A DNA stretch of 64,000 nt from Diphasiastrum complanatum. Taxonomy: Eukaryota > Streptophyta > Lycopodiopsida > Lycopodiales > Lycopodiaceae. The notes under the pieces are model-generated. The model was not told where the DNA came from, did no database searches, and was given only the letters and a program-made list of their open reading frames with translations. This document shows, piece by piece, positions 36,481 through 49,659 of the stretch. Both the position numbers and the translations under genes were made by a program. Positions within the stretch are counted from its first letter, which is position 1, and every line of letters starts with the position of its first letter. Where the stretch lies: the NCBI GenBank assembly GCA_029204225.1, contig CM055106.1, positions 40,560,368 through 40,624,367 on the forward strand, in the 5' to 3' direction.

Positions 36481-38283
36481 ATGGACCAACAAAACGATCC
36501 TCAAGTCCCAAACAATTATCCATACGAGATTAGGTCCCCTGTAGCTGAACAAATCAGACGTCATAGGTTCTACCGAATGAGAGCCAAACTCCAAGAGCCA
36601 TCCACAAACCCGTTCGGTGGACAAGAACCTGATAGAGCCGAGTCCTCACGCGCACGACCCCATGTTTTTGGTGCTGAACCCTCACGGGTCAGAACCAACA
36701 CTAATGGAATTTCTGCTACCCACGGAGCTCATCTTGAGAGACATACACCAAAACTAGACCTACCAAAGTTTGACGGTACTTCGGACCCTCAAAGATTTTT
36801 GCAAATCTTTGAGAATGCATGTGATGTGTATGGTGAAATATCTCCAGATGCTATGGTCCAATTGTTTTCAATGACCATGATCACTAAAGCACAGGATTGG
36901 TTTTTCAACCTTGATCATGACGAAAAGACATACTGGTCAATTTTGAAAGAATCCTTTATCAAGCGTTTTAAGTCCTTTCGCTTGGTAGAGAGTCCTTTTG
37001 TCAAATTGAGTAATATCAAAATGACAAAAGACGAACGCGTACGAGACTATATCAAGCGTTTCAAACGTCTCAAAAGTCAAGTACAAGAACAGCCCTCCGA
37101 ACATATGCTCATCATCCAGTTTTTAGTCGGCCTTCCAAGATGGATTAGACGCGAGCTTAAATCCAATGATGAATAGTTAGCTATGTCTGATGCCATCAAG
37201 GAAGAAGACGAAGGATCAGATGTTGACGAATCTAGGGAAAGGTGAGCACCACGTGCTCCTGTCCATGAGTCAAAGCCGATCGAAGACACTCGAGATCAGC
37301 TTTGGAAATCCCAGTTGGAGTTGCTTAATAAGCAACATCAACCATAGATGGAGAAACTCACAAATGAGTTTCAAACTACCTTGAAGTCTATCCAAAGCAA
37401 TATGCCTGGTCAGCCAAACCCTGCACAGGTGCCTTATAGACGAAAAACAATATGGTGCCCACACTGCCGGGCTATGCATCCTGTTGATGCTTGTCCTTCA
37501 TATCGACCTATCCAAGCGCATACAGTCCAACAATATGAAGAACACCCATCACAATCTGGAAATGCCTTACTTTATCAAGAATATCCATCAGAAAGTCCAG
37601 AACCATTAGCCATACAAGATGGCTATGCCGTTATACAATGACCATTGCACACCAGATGTTTCATCTGTGGAGAAACTGGCCACTTCATGGTTGATTGTCC
37701 AGTCAAGACCAAGTACCATGCTGAGTGTCCTGACTGTATCAGAAAACACAGTTTCAAAGACTGCCCGAGACAACCGACCAAGATCCTACCTGCTCGTCAT
37801 GTTAGTTATGAATCACAATAGGATCCTCACGACAACACGACACGAGCACCATAGCAACACAACAATTAAACATGCTACCCAACCAAGAAGTTTCTTGCAA
37901 ACTTCTACAACATCGCACAATACGCCAGCGTCATAATGCAAAAAGACAATCTTAAATGAGTCCTTGTCGAAAGAAAGTGAAACCGATATTCCGTCATCTG
38001 CTACAATGTCCAACCAAGAGCAAACACTGAACCTGAAGCTACTGAAAAAGGAAAAGCGATCCAGAAGGATATAGTTGAGTGTACTAATTTCTTGGATCAT
38101 AGACGAGTTCAAGAGCTGGAAGAACGCTTGAAACATTGGATCCAGGCAAAACCAGTGATGACGGATTAAGAAGTGCAAACTGTGGAGTTATTATCAAAAT
38201 TCGATTCTGAGAATGACCATTTTATTGATCATTCAATTCACGAGAGTGAATACTCAAAGGCAGAGGAGGTGGAACGGATTAAG
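36481..38283 (+). pseudogene. Gypsy gag (and start of pol), one frame with stops
   Basis: ATG at 36481 opens a 231-codon frame: a polar N-terminus, then LPKFDGTSDPQRFLQIFENA, WFFNLDHDEKTYWSILKESF and RVRDYIKRFKRLKSQV, a full Retrotrans_gag domain. The same frame continues past stops at 37174, 37243, 37345, 37639 and 37819 without any frameshift, through zinc knuckles CPHCRAMHPVDAC, CFICGETGHFMVDC and CPDCIRKHSFKDC. Beyond 37.82 kb the text is more broken but still reads NFLDHRRVQELEERLKHW and FDSENDHFIDHSIH. At 38284 it meets an oppositely oriented RT segment. It would have been the virus-like-particle protein of a Ty3/gypsy element. Confidence 0.9.
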
Positions 38284-38284
38284 C

Positions 38285-38750
38285 CATGATGTATCGTCTA
38301 TAATATCCAGTTGAACCGAGAAAAGATCTTAGTTGCGTGATAGTAATATCCAATTGAACCGAGAAAAGATCGTAGTTGCGTGATAGTAGCGGGAGAGATT
38401 ATGGCTAGTAATATTGCTACTTTTTCTAGCTCACTGGCCATTCCGTATTGCCTAATCACATGTCCTAACAATACTCCATAGGGGACCCCAAACAGACCCT
38501 TATTGGCATTCAACGCTACTCACGACACTGCACATTTTTGGAAACAATCTTCTAGTATTGCTAAGTGATCCTTCCTTGAGGTTGCTCCACACAAGTGATC
38601 GATGAAGATTTTAAGGTTATCATTCAGTATATCCTTAAAATGACTATTCATGAACCGTTGATAAGTAGCAAGGGCATTGATCAAGTATAAAAATTTCAAG
38701 TATTGTTGATAAGCTATCATGGAAACTAAGTTGACTGTGTTGAAATTGTT
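38285..38750 (-). pseudogene. Antisense gypsy reverse transcriptase fragment
   Basis: On the minus strand: ALATYQRFMNSHFKDIL, LKIFIDHLCG (the usual YxDD-like region, altered), CFQKCAVS, LNANKGLFGVPYGVLLGHVI and TITQLRSFLGSIGYY. This is the RT to RNase H junction of gypsy pol. An imperfect 43-bp direct duplication (about 38303-38390, CCGAGAAAAGATC twice) interrupts it. It is about 90% identical to the plus-strand segment at 41.99-42.23 kb, in opposite orientation. Confidence 0.88.
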
Positions 38751-41700
38751 TATTTGTGTGAGAAATCTTTATTTTCAGAACTGTTGTCCCATGTATGAAA
38801 AATGAAGAATTAGCCGACCCTCTTGAAACACAGAGGCAGTTTTAATACCTATGGCGAGGGTGAAACACACCTGCCGAGCTAGGAAAGAACTCATTGTTAC
38901 AGTGAAAATCCACATCTAGAACACCCCGCCCAGGTTACCTGGTGAAACATACAGGCCTTGGGAGGTGTGAATACTCGAACGCACCCAAGGTGTATCGAAC
39001 CCATGAGCACGGAAAGGATGATAGAAAACTGCCAAACCGCAAATATCCAAAAAGATCAAAGTTAAGGGACTGAACATCGCTTATCACCCTTGACGAGATT
39101 TATATGGAATGAACTGGAAATCATACCAAACTTGTTATTCTGACCATGATATGTTGGGCCTAGCACACATTACTCATAAGGCCAAAAGCAAGTGAGAAAA
39201 ATATATTCGGAATCACATGTGTATGAAAACGTTACTAAAAATCTCACTTTTTGAGGGCTACACTAAGAACAAACATCAAAATCTTTATGTCGGCTCCCCC
39301 ATGCAGTAATGTGATGTAGCCTATGACTCAAGCCATGTACGAAATTACAACCGACAAGACTGTGACGATTACACCATGAGTTTCAAACCCCTCCCCCCTT
39401 TATACTAAACAAAAATGTCCTGGCTAGCACAATACAGGTTAAACAAGGTTATGAATAAAGGTTAAACAAGGTTATGAATAATATTGGGTCGGGATATTAT
39501 AATGGAAATGGGGAGAAAAATTGAAAGTATTGTCTAAATGTGGGGAATAGGAAAAACCACTCATGTACAAGATTCGTGGGCATGTATACACTTCACAAAT
39601 CATATCATTACTCCACACCACAAAAGAGTAATACCAGTTTTCACTTAGAAAGGGATCCTAGGATACACACCATTAACTAGGACCAGGTTTGAGAGGGAAA
39701 ATTTCTAGTCTTGACACACGCCTCACGAAATCATCGATTGAATGACGAATATCATGCCAACATCAGGCAAGAATGTACACCAATGTGGATGAATGCCTAG
39801 CTTAAGTTGAGTATATGAAACTACCCATACCAAAGTCGTCATATGCTTGGAAATTCATTCCTAGAAATATCGTTTGCCCAAAAATTTTCTAACCATGATA
39901 CAATAACCATATCACATAGCATCAAGAAAAGAATGCACATGTTGAATCCACAGTATCACCCGAGGTAGAAAGCGATAGATATCGGCAAGTCGTCAGAATC
40001 ACTGGAACGCCTCTGAGAGTTGATGAACAACACTAACATACACCAAATGGTCAACAAGTCTATGGGAATGACATGATAGGATGTTCTAGAATATGGCATA
40101 TTCTTCAAGGTCACTTTGAAGATGTTAACAATGACTTTAATGCAGAAGGAATATTTAAGAAAGGTCTACTGAACTCGCATATTAGAAGTCAGTTTAAGAC
40201 CAAAATCCCAAAGTACATTGCAAGATCGTTACTAGGACTCACCTTATACATTATTGGACAATTGTCCAAAACTATTTCACATCTTCCAAGATGATTTTTG
40301 TATCTATCATCCTTGATAGAGTGCCATGGCACAGTTCGGTAATCCGAGAAGATTCTGTCTAGTAATACAGATCTTGAGTTGGGGATCCGCCACCATTATA
40401 GCTTTAGACACTACTCTGGAACGAGTGACCACCGGTGATCTCGCTTTAGAAATCAATACCAACAGAGCTTAAATACGGGCCACTTTATACCTACGATTGG
40501 GTCGTCATTGGATTTCCCTAGCAGTTCAAGTTGCACTACTAGACAAGATCCCTCGAGCTGCCTTAGAGTTCATATGATGGACCTAAGATATCAATTCCTA
40601 TCCCTGTTGGGCGACATGTGCCAATTAGTTAGACGAGGAATTCCCAAATATCATTTCTACAACCCAGAGTTTCACCACAACTTACAACCTTGGAATACCT
40701 TATTCAGAGTATGACATCACGAACACTACAGTTATTTAGAAGTATACGAGTTCAAGCCAGATGAGTCATGGAGATTAGTTGATGCTACATCCACCCCTTA
40801 TGTTGATTCGCCTGAACAAATGCTTGGGACCGCTAATAGTACGAATGTAAATTCAGAAAATAGACCCAAGTATAGGAATCAAAGAGAATTACATCAATAT
40901 CATGAACCAATCATCAACTTTTTCAAGCAATGGACTATCCGAGGGCCCTATTGATAGTCTCAGCCTAGAAGTAAAGACCATTTAAGTCGTTCGGGTTGGA
41001 TCTTAGTTAGATCTCACGAGACTCTTGGCTAGAAATCTCTTTGAGACCCTCGAACGATTTCTATCCCAGATTTTCTGAGATTCAGTTAGATCCTACCTAG
41101 GGCCCATACCCAGCTTTACCACAATCTACATCAGTATCATGAATGGCTGCACCTCTTAGATATTGCCCAGTTCTACATGTAGAAGGACGAATGACCATAA
41201 GATTCGTTACTCTCGGATACCCAGCATGAGAGTGTTCGTACTGGAGATTTAGCCATTGAGGTAGTTAGAGAAGTACGTCAGTTTTGAATACACATCTATT
41301 GTCGCAAAGATCCTGTATCGGTAATGTTGTCCACAAACCTGACTCGACTACACCAAGGATAGAAATTAGTTATCATACCACACATGTTACCAAACTAGAA
41401 TCTGAGAGGTTAGAATTGATAGAATCAGAATCCTAGCTCAACAACCATGTCATCTCCCGAGCGGTCATACCACTGAGAGCCTAAAAAACTCTCATTGATC
41501 TAGGAGTATGGGGTGATTAGGACGGCCCCCGGGATTGGAAACGACGTTACTTTGATCACTTGTGTAAGGGCAGTGTGGGCCCTTCCCCCGCTGGGGATCT
41601 TCCGACGGGACCAATCCCGCGATGGAAAATATGAGCCAACATTGGTGCGTCTGCCGAGAGATATCAAACCTGTGTTGAGAATATCGTATTTGGACATGTT

Positions 41701-41940
41701 GTTGTCTGTTGACTCGTCATTGCTTGAATAGAGCCTACCTATTCTCACTGTTCTGATGAAGTTGATCTATGAAACCTATGTTACACCATTGTTGAGGGTT
41801 ACCTGACCCGTCAGACGCCAATCGTCAATACTTGCAAATGATTGTGGACTTGACTAGTGACCAACCGGAAAGGAAAGTAGATAGACCCTGTTGAATATCA
41901 CACCTACCATGCGATGATAGTGGGTAGCATCGCGAAAGCA
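38751..41940. other. Between the inverted RT fragments; nothing recognised
   Basis: There are only short ORFs (for example 40073-40294, 40508-40714, 41500-41748). A weakly coding-like plus-strand text around 40.5-41.3 kb (HYSYLEVYEFKPDESWRLVD, ENRPKYRNQRELHQY) is crossed by many stops, and I cannot assign it. A 25-bp direct repeat (GGTTAAACAAGGTTATGAATAA) occurs near 39440 and 39460. Confidence 0.4.
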
Positions 41941-41957
41941 CTAATCCCACCATTCAA

Positions 41958-42475
41958 GTGACTGATAAACTATATCTATGCAAGAAGAAGGATTGTTTCC
42001 AAGAATGTGCAATGTCATGCGTAGCATTGAATGCCAATAAGGGTTTGTTTGGGGTTCCCTATGGAGTATTGTTAGGACATGTGATTAGCCGATACGGAAT
42101 GGCCACTGAGCCCGAAAAAGTAGCAGTATTACTAGCCATAATTTCTCCCGCTAGTATCACGCAACTACAATCTTTTCTCGGTTCGACTGGATATTATAGA
42201 CGATACATCGTGGCTTATGCATCGAGCCTACCCCTTCACAGAGGCAGACGTTGAATGGAATTGGATTGATGAGTGTGAACAGGCCTTTCAAGACCTCAAA
42301 CGAGCTTTAGCACAGGCATCAGTTCTGAAACCCCCCATGTATGATTGACCGTTTTACATGTCTACTTAGCACCACCGAAATATGCGTCAATTGTGGTCTA
42401 GCGCAAGTCTGGGACGAAATTTATCATCCAATTATCTTTGTAGGAAGGAAATTGAAAGCAATAGTGGATTACAGC
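41958..42475 (+). pseudogene. Gypsy RT/RNase H fragment
   Basis: Reads ALNANKGLFGVPYGVLLGHV, ISRYGMATEPEKVAVL, ITQLQSFLGSTGYYRRYI, then after a shift DVEWNWIDECEQAFQDLKRA and further RNase H text with stops. This corresponds to the end of RT and start of RNase H in gypsy pol. No integrase follows; the sequence runs into LTR-like DNA. Confidence 0.88.
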
Positions 42476-42479
42476 CCCA

Positions 42480-42991
42480 TCTTTTGCAAGTAGCCAATAG
42501 GAAGCAAGGGGCAAGGGCCACCCCAAAGATAAAAAGAGACCATTTGTAACCCATTTCCATGCTTAATGAGAAGGAGGAAACTCTACCATTTTGGAGAGAA
42601 GCATCCTCATTTGCTATTACATACTTGCTAATGCTTTTGTGTGCTTGTGTCTTTGCTTTCTAGTTTCCATGTTTTTGGTTTCATTAGTTAATGTTTTTCC
42701 ATTAGCATGCACAATGAGCTAATGAGCTCGCCTCCCCTCTCACTCTCTTTCTCTCCCTCTTTCTCTACTTTCTACTCCTAGCAATCTATCTCTCTCCCTC
42801 TCTTTCACTCAAAATCAGGATGTGTGTGTGGGTAGTGTAGGAGTGGGTAGTGTTAAAGTGGATTAGAGTTAAGGAAAAGAGTAGAATGCATCTAAATCTA
42901 GCAACTTGACATACTTCGGTACCTATCTAGTGTTCTAACCCTCTTTGATAGGTGGAAGGGCTGCTCACCAATCAAAACAACACTCCCTACA
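42480..42991 (+). repeat. Probable gypsy LTR (right edge defined)
   Basis: The right edge ...CTCCCTACA at 42991 is followed by a TGG-start PBS. It contains a CT-rich tract (42720-42815) like that at 18265-18310 and GGGTAGTGTAGGAGTGGGT. The left edge is not defined. Confidence 0.5.
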
Positions 42992-42992
42992 G

Positions 42993-43011
42993 TGGCACCA
43001 TTGTCGGGGAT
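42993..43011 (+). other. Gypsy-type primer-binding site
   Basis: TGGCACCATTGTCGGGGAT resembles the TGGCGCCGTTGCCGGGGA class of plant gypsy PBS, one base after the LTR edge. Confidence 0.65.
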
Positions 43012-43029
43012 AGGTTTCACTAACTAGTT

Positions 43030-43260
43030 TAGTTGCATTTTTTGTTGTTTGAAGCTTGCGAAAGTTAGTTTCTAGTATAAGTGCTCTTGCAAAGGTTCCC
43101 CAGTTTAGAAAGATGGGAAAATTAGGTAGAACCCTCATAGACACCCAGATTTTTAGTTCTAGTGGCCAAGAACATTTGTAGAGAATTTTGAAGTTCCATC
43201 TCAATGAGACAAGGACACAAAAGAGCCTGCGAAGGTTAGTTTGATTCCAGTGAGCAGAAA
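43030..43260. repeat. Gypsy leader repeat, partial copy
   Basis: Shares AAGTTCCATCT, GAGACAAGGACACA and CCTGCGAAGGTTAGTT with the tandem array at 18.76-19.69 kb. Located just downstream of the PBS, which shows that this repeat belongs to the element leader. Confidence 0.7.
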
Positions 43261-43325
43261 ATTAAATTTGAGTGCCTAAAAATCACTAAAATCAGAAGAT
43301 CCATCAAATCCTCACAGACCGAGAG

Positions 43326-44240
43326 TGGGCTGTAAAGGTTGACCCAACCACATGGGTGGTGAAACCAATTGTACCAAAAGCTGATGACGGATCATCCACC
43401 ACTGATCACACAATTGATCGCCCAAGGCAAGCCAAGAGAGGTCATTACGACTCTGAAATGGATATTGTGAAATAGACGGATGTTTTGGCAACCGTTGACT
43501 GTATGGCGGGGCATGCTTGTCAACCGGATTCAGATCCAGAATCTAGCACATATTCACCCAAGTGCTATATGGTGGACCCATATCGCTATGGAATGAAGAA
43601 AGTACCAGCTCAGCCACCATAGAGATCGTCCATGGCAAAAATCTCCAATATAGATCCACCCAAGACACCTGCCAACAAGAAGAATCGATGGAGCGATCTA
43701 TCGGAGGAGGGTGTAGCTACGATGGATGTTGATATTCGTAACCATGAAGTGAATATCATACCAATTCCTAAGAAGGACAACAAGGATGAACCCAACTACA
43801 TGGGCATGAAAGGAAAAAAGAAAGTGTTGGACTCCTTGAAGTCGGTCCGAATGGACCCAAACATAGCATCATCTTTCTCACAGATGACTGAACATCCAAA
43901 GATTACAAGTCAGGCTAAGATCAACATGCTGAAGGAGGAATCTAGCTGAACGCCAGTTCACGAGATGCTAGAAACCTTCAAGAACTATACCTTAGACGAG
44001 ATAGTAATCATGATGCCGCAAGCACAAAGAGAACCTGATGAAAATTAGGAACCAGCAGAACAAGACTTTGAGGGACCTGCATGGACACAACCTATGAATC
44101 TAGCTAAGCCATGTGAAGAAGAGAAGATTGTACATGTGGGAGAACCGTTGACACCCACTCAATTCAAAAGACTATGCGTATTATTGGTGGAATACAAGGA
44201 GCTCTTCTTGTCCTTGGTAAGGTAGAAGGACTTATGGACG
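43326..44240 (+). pseudogene. Gypsy pol N-terminal region
   Basis: Largely one frame with stops: TTWVVKPIVPKADDGS, MDIVK, CYMVDPYRYGMKK, the open part 43632-43949 (NKKNRWSDLSEEGVATMDVD, EVNIIPIPKKD), TPVHEMLETFKNYTLDE, then EEKIVHVGEPLTPTQFKRL and LLVEYKELFLSL. The last block resembles the stretch just before gypsy RT (LEEYKDVFA in relatives). Protease and linker would lie here. It breaks at about 44.24 kb. Confidence 0.7.
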
Positions 44241-44504
44241 CCATCGAGCCAATGCTGCTCAATCTAGGTTTGAAATTTGGATTGTCAGGGGTCACCGAGA
44301 AGTGCCGCTCTATAGTACACTCGGGCCACTAGCAGTTGCTCTTCAACCTTTTGGGATGTCAGGGCCGTGTTTGGGTCAAAACAAATGGATGGGAGGAAGT
44401 CATCCCATTTGGTGGCGACGCCCATCAAGTACTCTTAAGTCCCAGACATATTGTGCGACCGCGTGGACAGTTGGATCCGGACGGTTGACGAATTCTTTAG
44501 AAAA

Positions 44505-46905
44505 CTAGACTAGAGCCCTCTTGGCATCGTCCGTCTTCCACCCATACTCTAAATGGATTTTGGCCAGTTCAGAGTTTCGACAGTGATCTGGTCCATTGGG
44601 GTGCCGCACTCTGCCCATTTTGATCTGCGTGGGTAGGGAACATAGTGGGCATTGACCCGTAGTTGTCTTGGGCTCGTGAAGTATGCCCTGATGGCCGGAG
44701 GTTTTCATATGGGTATCGGACCAGGTAGGCGTTGGTTTCGTCCTCTACCAATTTTGGTCTTTTGAATGCGCAGTTGACAAAGATCGGCCTCGAGGCTTGG
44801 GATGAGGAGGCTTGTGCTTGGCTTGGATCTGCTTGTTGGGGAGTTTCAAGGCCTGTATCTTGCCCTTGGTCTTGTGTATCTGACCTTGTCGCTGCTTGTC
44901 CTTGATCTTGGCTCTGACTAAGCATCATAAATCAGTGGCAGTGGAATCACACACCACTGGGGCCGGTTGAGGTTAATGTGCCATGAGATTTTGACATGCC
45001 TTGAGTGTGCTTTTTGTCTGGTTGAGCTCTTGGTTGGCACTCGCACGATATTTGTTGAATTTGGCCTAGTAGTTGTTTAGGGTTTGCGCATATACCAGCA
45101 CCTACTGCTTATAGAGATTCGTCTCTACTTGGGTGAGTGGCCTATCCACAGGTACTAGTTGGGCTAACAATGTGGCCTTCTCTTCTTGGAGTGCTTGCAC
45201 CTTCTCCCAGGCATGTGTTTTCTATTTCATAAATCTGTAATTGCACCTGGATCTGTGGTACCTTAGAGAGGCCCATGATGTAATCCTGGAGGCTATCCTC
45301 GTGCTTCTTCAATTTAAGGACCTCGTCCTTTTGTGCCTGCTCATGTTGACTAGCCAACTGCAGGTCTTGCTGGAGTTTGGTGAGTTTGGCTCGCAACTTT
45401 GTATTATCCATTGGCAGTTTTACTATCCGGACGTCCAACAGTGCTTTGGTTGCCACCGCCTCCTGGACAAAAGTGCCCAAAAGTTGGTGTGTTGAAGATA
45501 AATCTGTGGGGACTGCCAATGTGTGTTTTGGTGCATGTGGTGGCTGCTGTGGTGGTGGAATAATCTGCACATCTACAGCAACATAGTCTTCAACGAGTTT
45601 CTCAGTCTTGAGTGGGTGTGAGGATGGATTGAAAGAAATTGGAGGGTGGTGTCGAGAATAGAGTGTGTGTCAGAGAAAAATTATCAAAAAGGTTCATCCA
45701 GAGGAGGGTGTTAGGTGAGATTTGGGAGTCATCAGGGTTGAACTGAGTGAATGGAATGGAGATGGGAGCTGGGATGGAAGATGTGGAGGAAGTGAGAATA
45801 GCAAATGAAGGTGGAGGGATCGGAGCGATAGAAGCAGAAGTGGTGGTGACAAAAAGTGGCGAAATAGAAACAGAAGCAGAAGACGTGGATTCAGGTTGTG
45901 AGGGGGCTGTGCGTTGTCGGGTGTTAGGAGGGCTAGATGAAGAGGAGGCAGTGCATTTGCTGGTCATTGTGTCAGTCACTGCTGGATGCTGGGAGAGTGG
46001 ATGCAACAAAAGGTGGAACCAAGTTAGTATGTGGGACGGTGGTAGACAAGATGGTGGAACAGTTAAACCCCCAAACCTTTTATTCAAGGAGTGCACTGGT
46101 GAAATTGCAGAGTAGTGGCCAGTGACGATGCGCTCGCACGTATTAGGCTTAATGGCAATGGATAGTTCATGCATTAGAAAGGTATGCCAGTCGTATGGCA
46201 CTACTGAGGGGCTCAGAAATTCTACGAAGGATTCCACGATTCGGCTCAGAAGCATGGACTGAATGCGGTCCTTGTAAAACGTCAACACAACCAAGAAGTT
46301 GTTCAACAAGTAAGTGGTGGCTTGGATTACGGGGTCATTGATAGCCTCTATCAAATAATCGTTGTTAGTTTTGACTGGGAGCTCAAGAGTAGTGGCCGTT
46401 ACGTAGGGTTTGATGAGGGTTTTAGCTTGGTGATGGGAGATGGGTTGGCGATCACAATGCCGACGGTGACCATGGAGTTAACATTGATGCGTACCTTGTA
46501 CTAGTACCTTGGTACAGGATGTGGAAACGCGACTTCGGCGCGTCCCATGTGGCGTATGGAGAGCTAGATCCATGTTAATGTCAGAAGAGAAAAGCGTCGG
46601 TAAAAGCCCATTGCTTCGAGAAGGGGGCCGATAGCTGTTAGAAATGGTGAACTCCTGCAACTTTGTCGCAGCACGAACAAGAAACGACGGTCGAACGAGA
46701 ACAATTTGCGACAGTCAACGTGCCTTTGACTCGAAACACGAACAATTCGCAAATCATTCGTGAATCGTAAACACACCTCCAAGACCGCAAACCGCGAAGG
46801 GGCGCAAAACGAAAAACTACGAAAGAGACGAAGAGGAATCTTTCGCGCTGCCAGCTGGCAGCTCAACGGGCTTGGAGTCATAGACTTCACGCTCAGCTGA
46901 AACAA
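44505..46905 (-). pseudogene. Unrecognised minus-strand ORFs (transposon-like)
   Basis: Several minus-strand frames follow one another: 46905-46564, 46660-46478, 46354-45602 (250 codons), 45570-45142 (142 codons), 44928-44569 and 44708-44505. The 250-codon product has IQATTYLLNNFLVVLTFYKD, FVEFLSPSVVPYDWHTFLMH and then a long Ser/Thr/Pro linker. The 142-codon product is a predicted coiled coil (KLRAKLTKLQQDLQLASQHE) and the next is Gln/Asp-rich with KIHLEYGWKTDDAKRALV. The order globular domain, linker, coiled coil recalls plant transposon-associated proteins, but I recognise no specific family. It probably represents one decayed frame. Confidence 0.45.
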
Positions 46906-46983
46906 TTGACAACGACGGAGACTAACTAACTAGTTGATTGGCATTAACTAGTCTTGTGATTCTACGTTTAGCCATCTTGTAAA

Positions 46984-48055
<1,072 letters not shown>

Positions 48056-48560
48056 TCGTCACAATATTCTAAGACCTCGGTGAAGTCTACGAAGGTTTAG
48101 AAGGTGATTTGACTGCTCTGCGAAGGTTCTGCGAAGGTTTAGCATGTCTGCGAAGGTTCAACCCTAGTAGGAGGTGAACTCTCACACAACTTGTTTCAAA
48201 TATTGGATTTTCAACCTGTAGATAGGCTAATTTCATTGCTCTGATTTCATTTATGCCCTCTACGAATGTTGGTTTGCAGATCTTGATGCCTTGTGAAGGT
48301 TCCTTAGTTTCTAGTTCTATGAACCCTCGCAGACACTTATATTTGATGATGTTTCCATCAGTAACCCTTGTAGAGATTTTTATAGATGTATTTGAGTCAT
48401 ATTTAGTGACTGACAAAGTCTCAAGAATTAGTTCCCAAGGGATCTCAAAAAATCATGGAAAAAATGCTCTTTTTTGGTGTTTTTTGGTGAGATCTTGTGG
48501 TTCTCCGATCCATAGCTCTTGCAGACCGATATACCATTGCATCCAGGTCAGATCTGGCTA
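48056..48560. repeat. Gypsy leader repeat, degenerate copy
   Basis: TCTGCGAAGGTT occurs three times between 48117 and 48160, with relatives GTGAAGGTTCC and CCCTCGCAGACA. This is the same word family as at 18.76-19.69 and 43.03-43.26 kb. Confidence 0.6.
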
Positions 48561-48739
48561 TGGAGAGCACTCCGAGAGTTCTGATGGACAATTGGTAGCT
48601 GATCCATCAGTTTAAATGTTTTTTACCTTTATTTTGTTGTTTTTTTTTTCAAAATTGTCGTCTCTGATTTGCAAAGATGGGACTGATTCTTATCATCTGA
48701 TGACCTGTTGCCCTTTGGATCCTATCTACATCTGGATCC

Positions 48740-48890
48740 CATTTGGATTTTATTGTATCTTCCTTGATCTATCCAGATCTTGCCTGATCTGTCCGGATCT
48801 TGCTTGATCTTGCTGAAATTTGGTGGATTTTGCTTGATCTGACTAGATCTTATCTAGATCTTGGCTTGATTTCATTAGATCTAGCTGGGA
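48740..48890. repeat. Degenerate GATCTTGCTTGATCT repeat
   Basis: Variants of TTGATCT / GATCTTGCCT recur about ten times in 150 bp, a short simple-sequence tract in the region upstream of the copia gag at 49.66 kb. Confidence 0.7.
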
Positions 48891-48899
48891 TGACTTCTG

Positions 48900-49650
48900 A
48901 TGAGGGTTGGTCTGATCATTGTATGTGTCATCCACCCCCTGGATTTGTTTCACTGAGACGGCCAGTACTTGTGAAGTCGGCTATCATTGATGGGAGTATC
49001 GAATGGCATCACGTCTAATTGTTCAAGTTTCACGGCTCCATGGCTGAGAATCTCCTTTTTTCGGAATAAGCCTTTGCCTGTCTATGAATAATTTGGTGAA
49101 AATATCAAGGCTAGAGCATGCTAGAGGGGATTCTACACCAAAATCGAGTTTTTTTGCTTTTGTAGATTGGATCTTTTGTAGATCAAAACCCTATATAGGT
49201 TTTCAAACTTGATCTATTCCGATTTTTTATTTCACATATTGGATTTGGCCGATTTTTGGCTCATTAGATCAACCTTAGTTGTGGGTGATAGATTGCATAT
49301 CAAATTTTCAGCATTTGCATGTAGATTTGAAAAAGTCAATTTTTTGTGATTTTGTCAAAACCCTAATTTTGATTGGATCTCTAGATAGTGAGGTTGCTTG
49401 ACTTCATTTGAGTGTGTTTCAATCTTAGGAAGTGGCAAAAGTCATTAGATTAAGGATAGATCATAGGTTGATCAAGATTCCATGATTCTATGTGTTGATT
49501 TGCTTGGTATAAGTGCTAGAAGAGAATTTGTGAGATAGTTTCAAATCTTGGTGATTTATTTTGAAAGCATTTGTTCTTGCTCAAAGGAGTGCTTTGTGCA
49601 TTGAAATAGGTTGAAAAAGAAGATCAGGTCATTGTTACATCGCAACCTCA
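48900..49650. other. Probable leader of copia element B
   Basis: No ORF, LTR edge or recognisable PBS. Position before an open gag suggests an untranslated leader. Confidence 0.4.
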
Positions 49651-49659
49651 ATTGGAGTC

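Noticed and set aside
41500-41748. ORFs open on both strands around 41.5-41.75 kb
   Set aside because: Mirror-image frames with no motif in either; left as unassigned.
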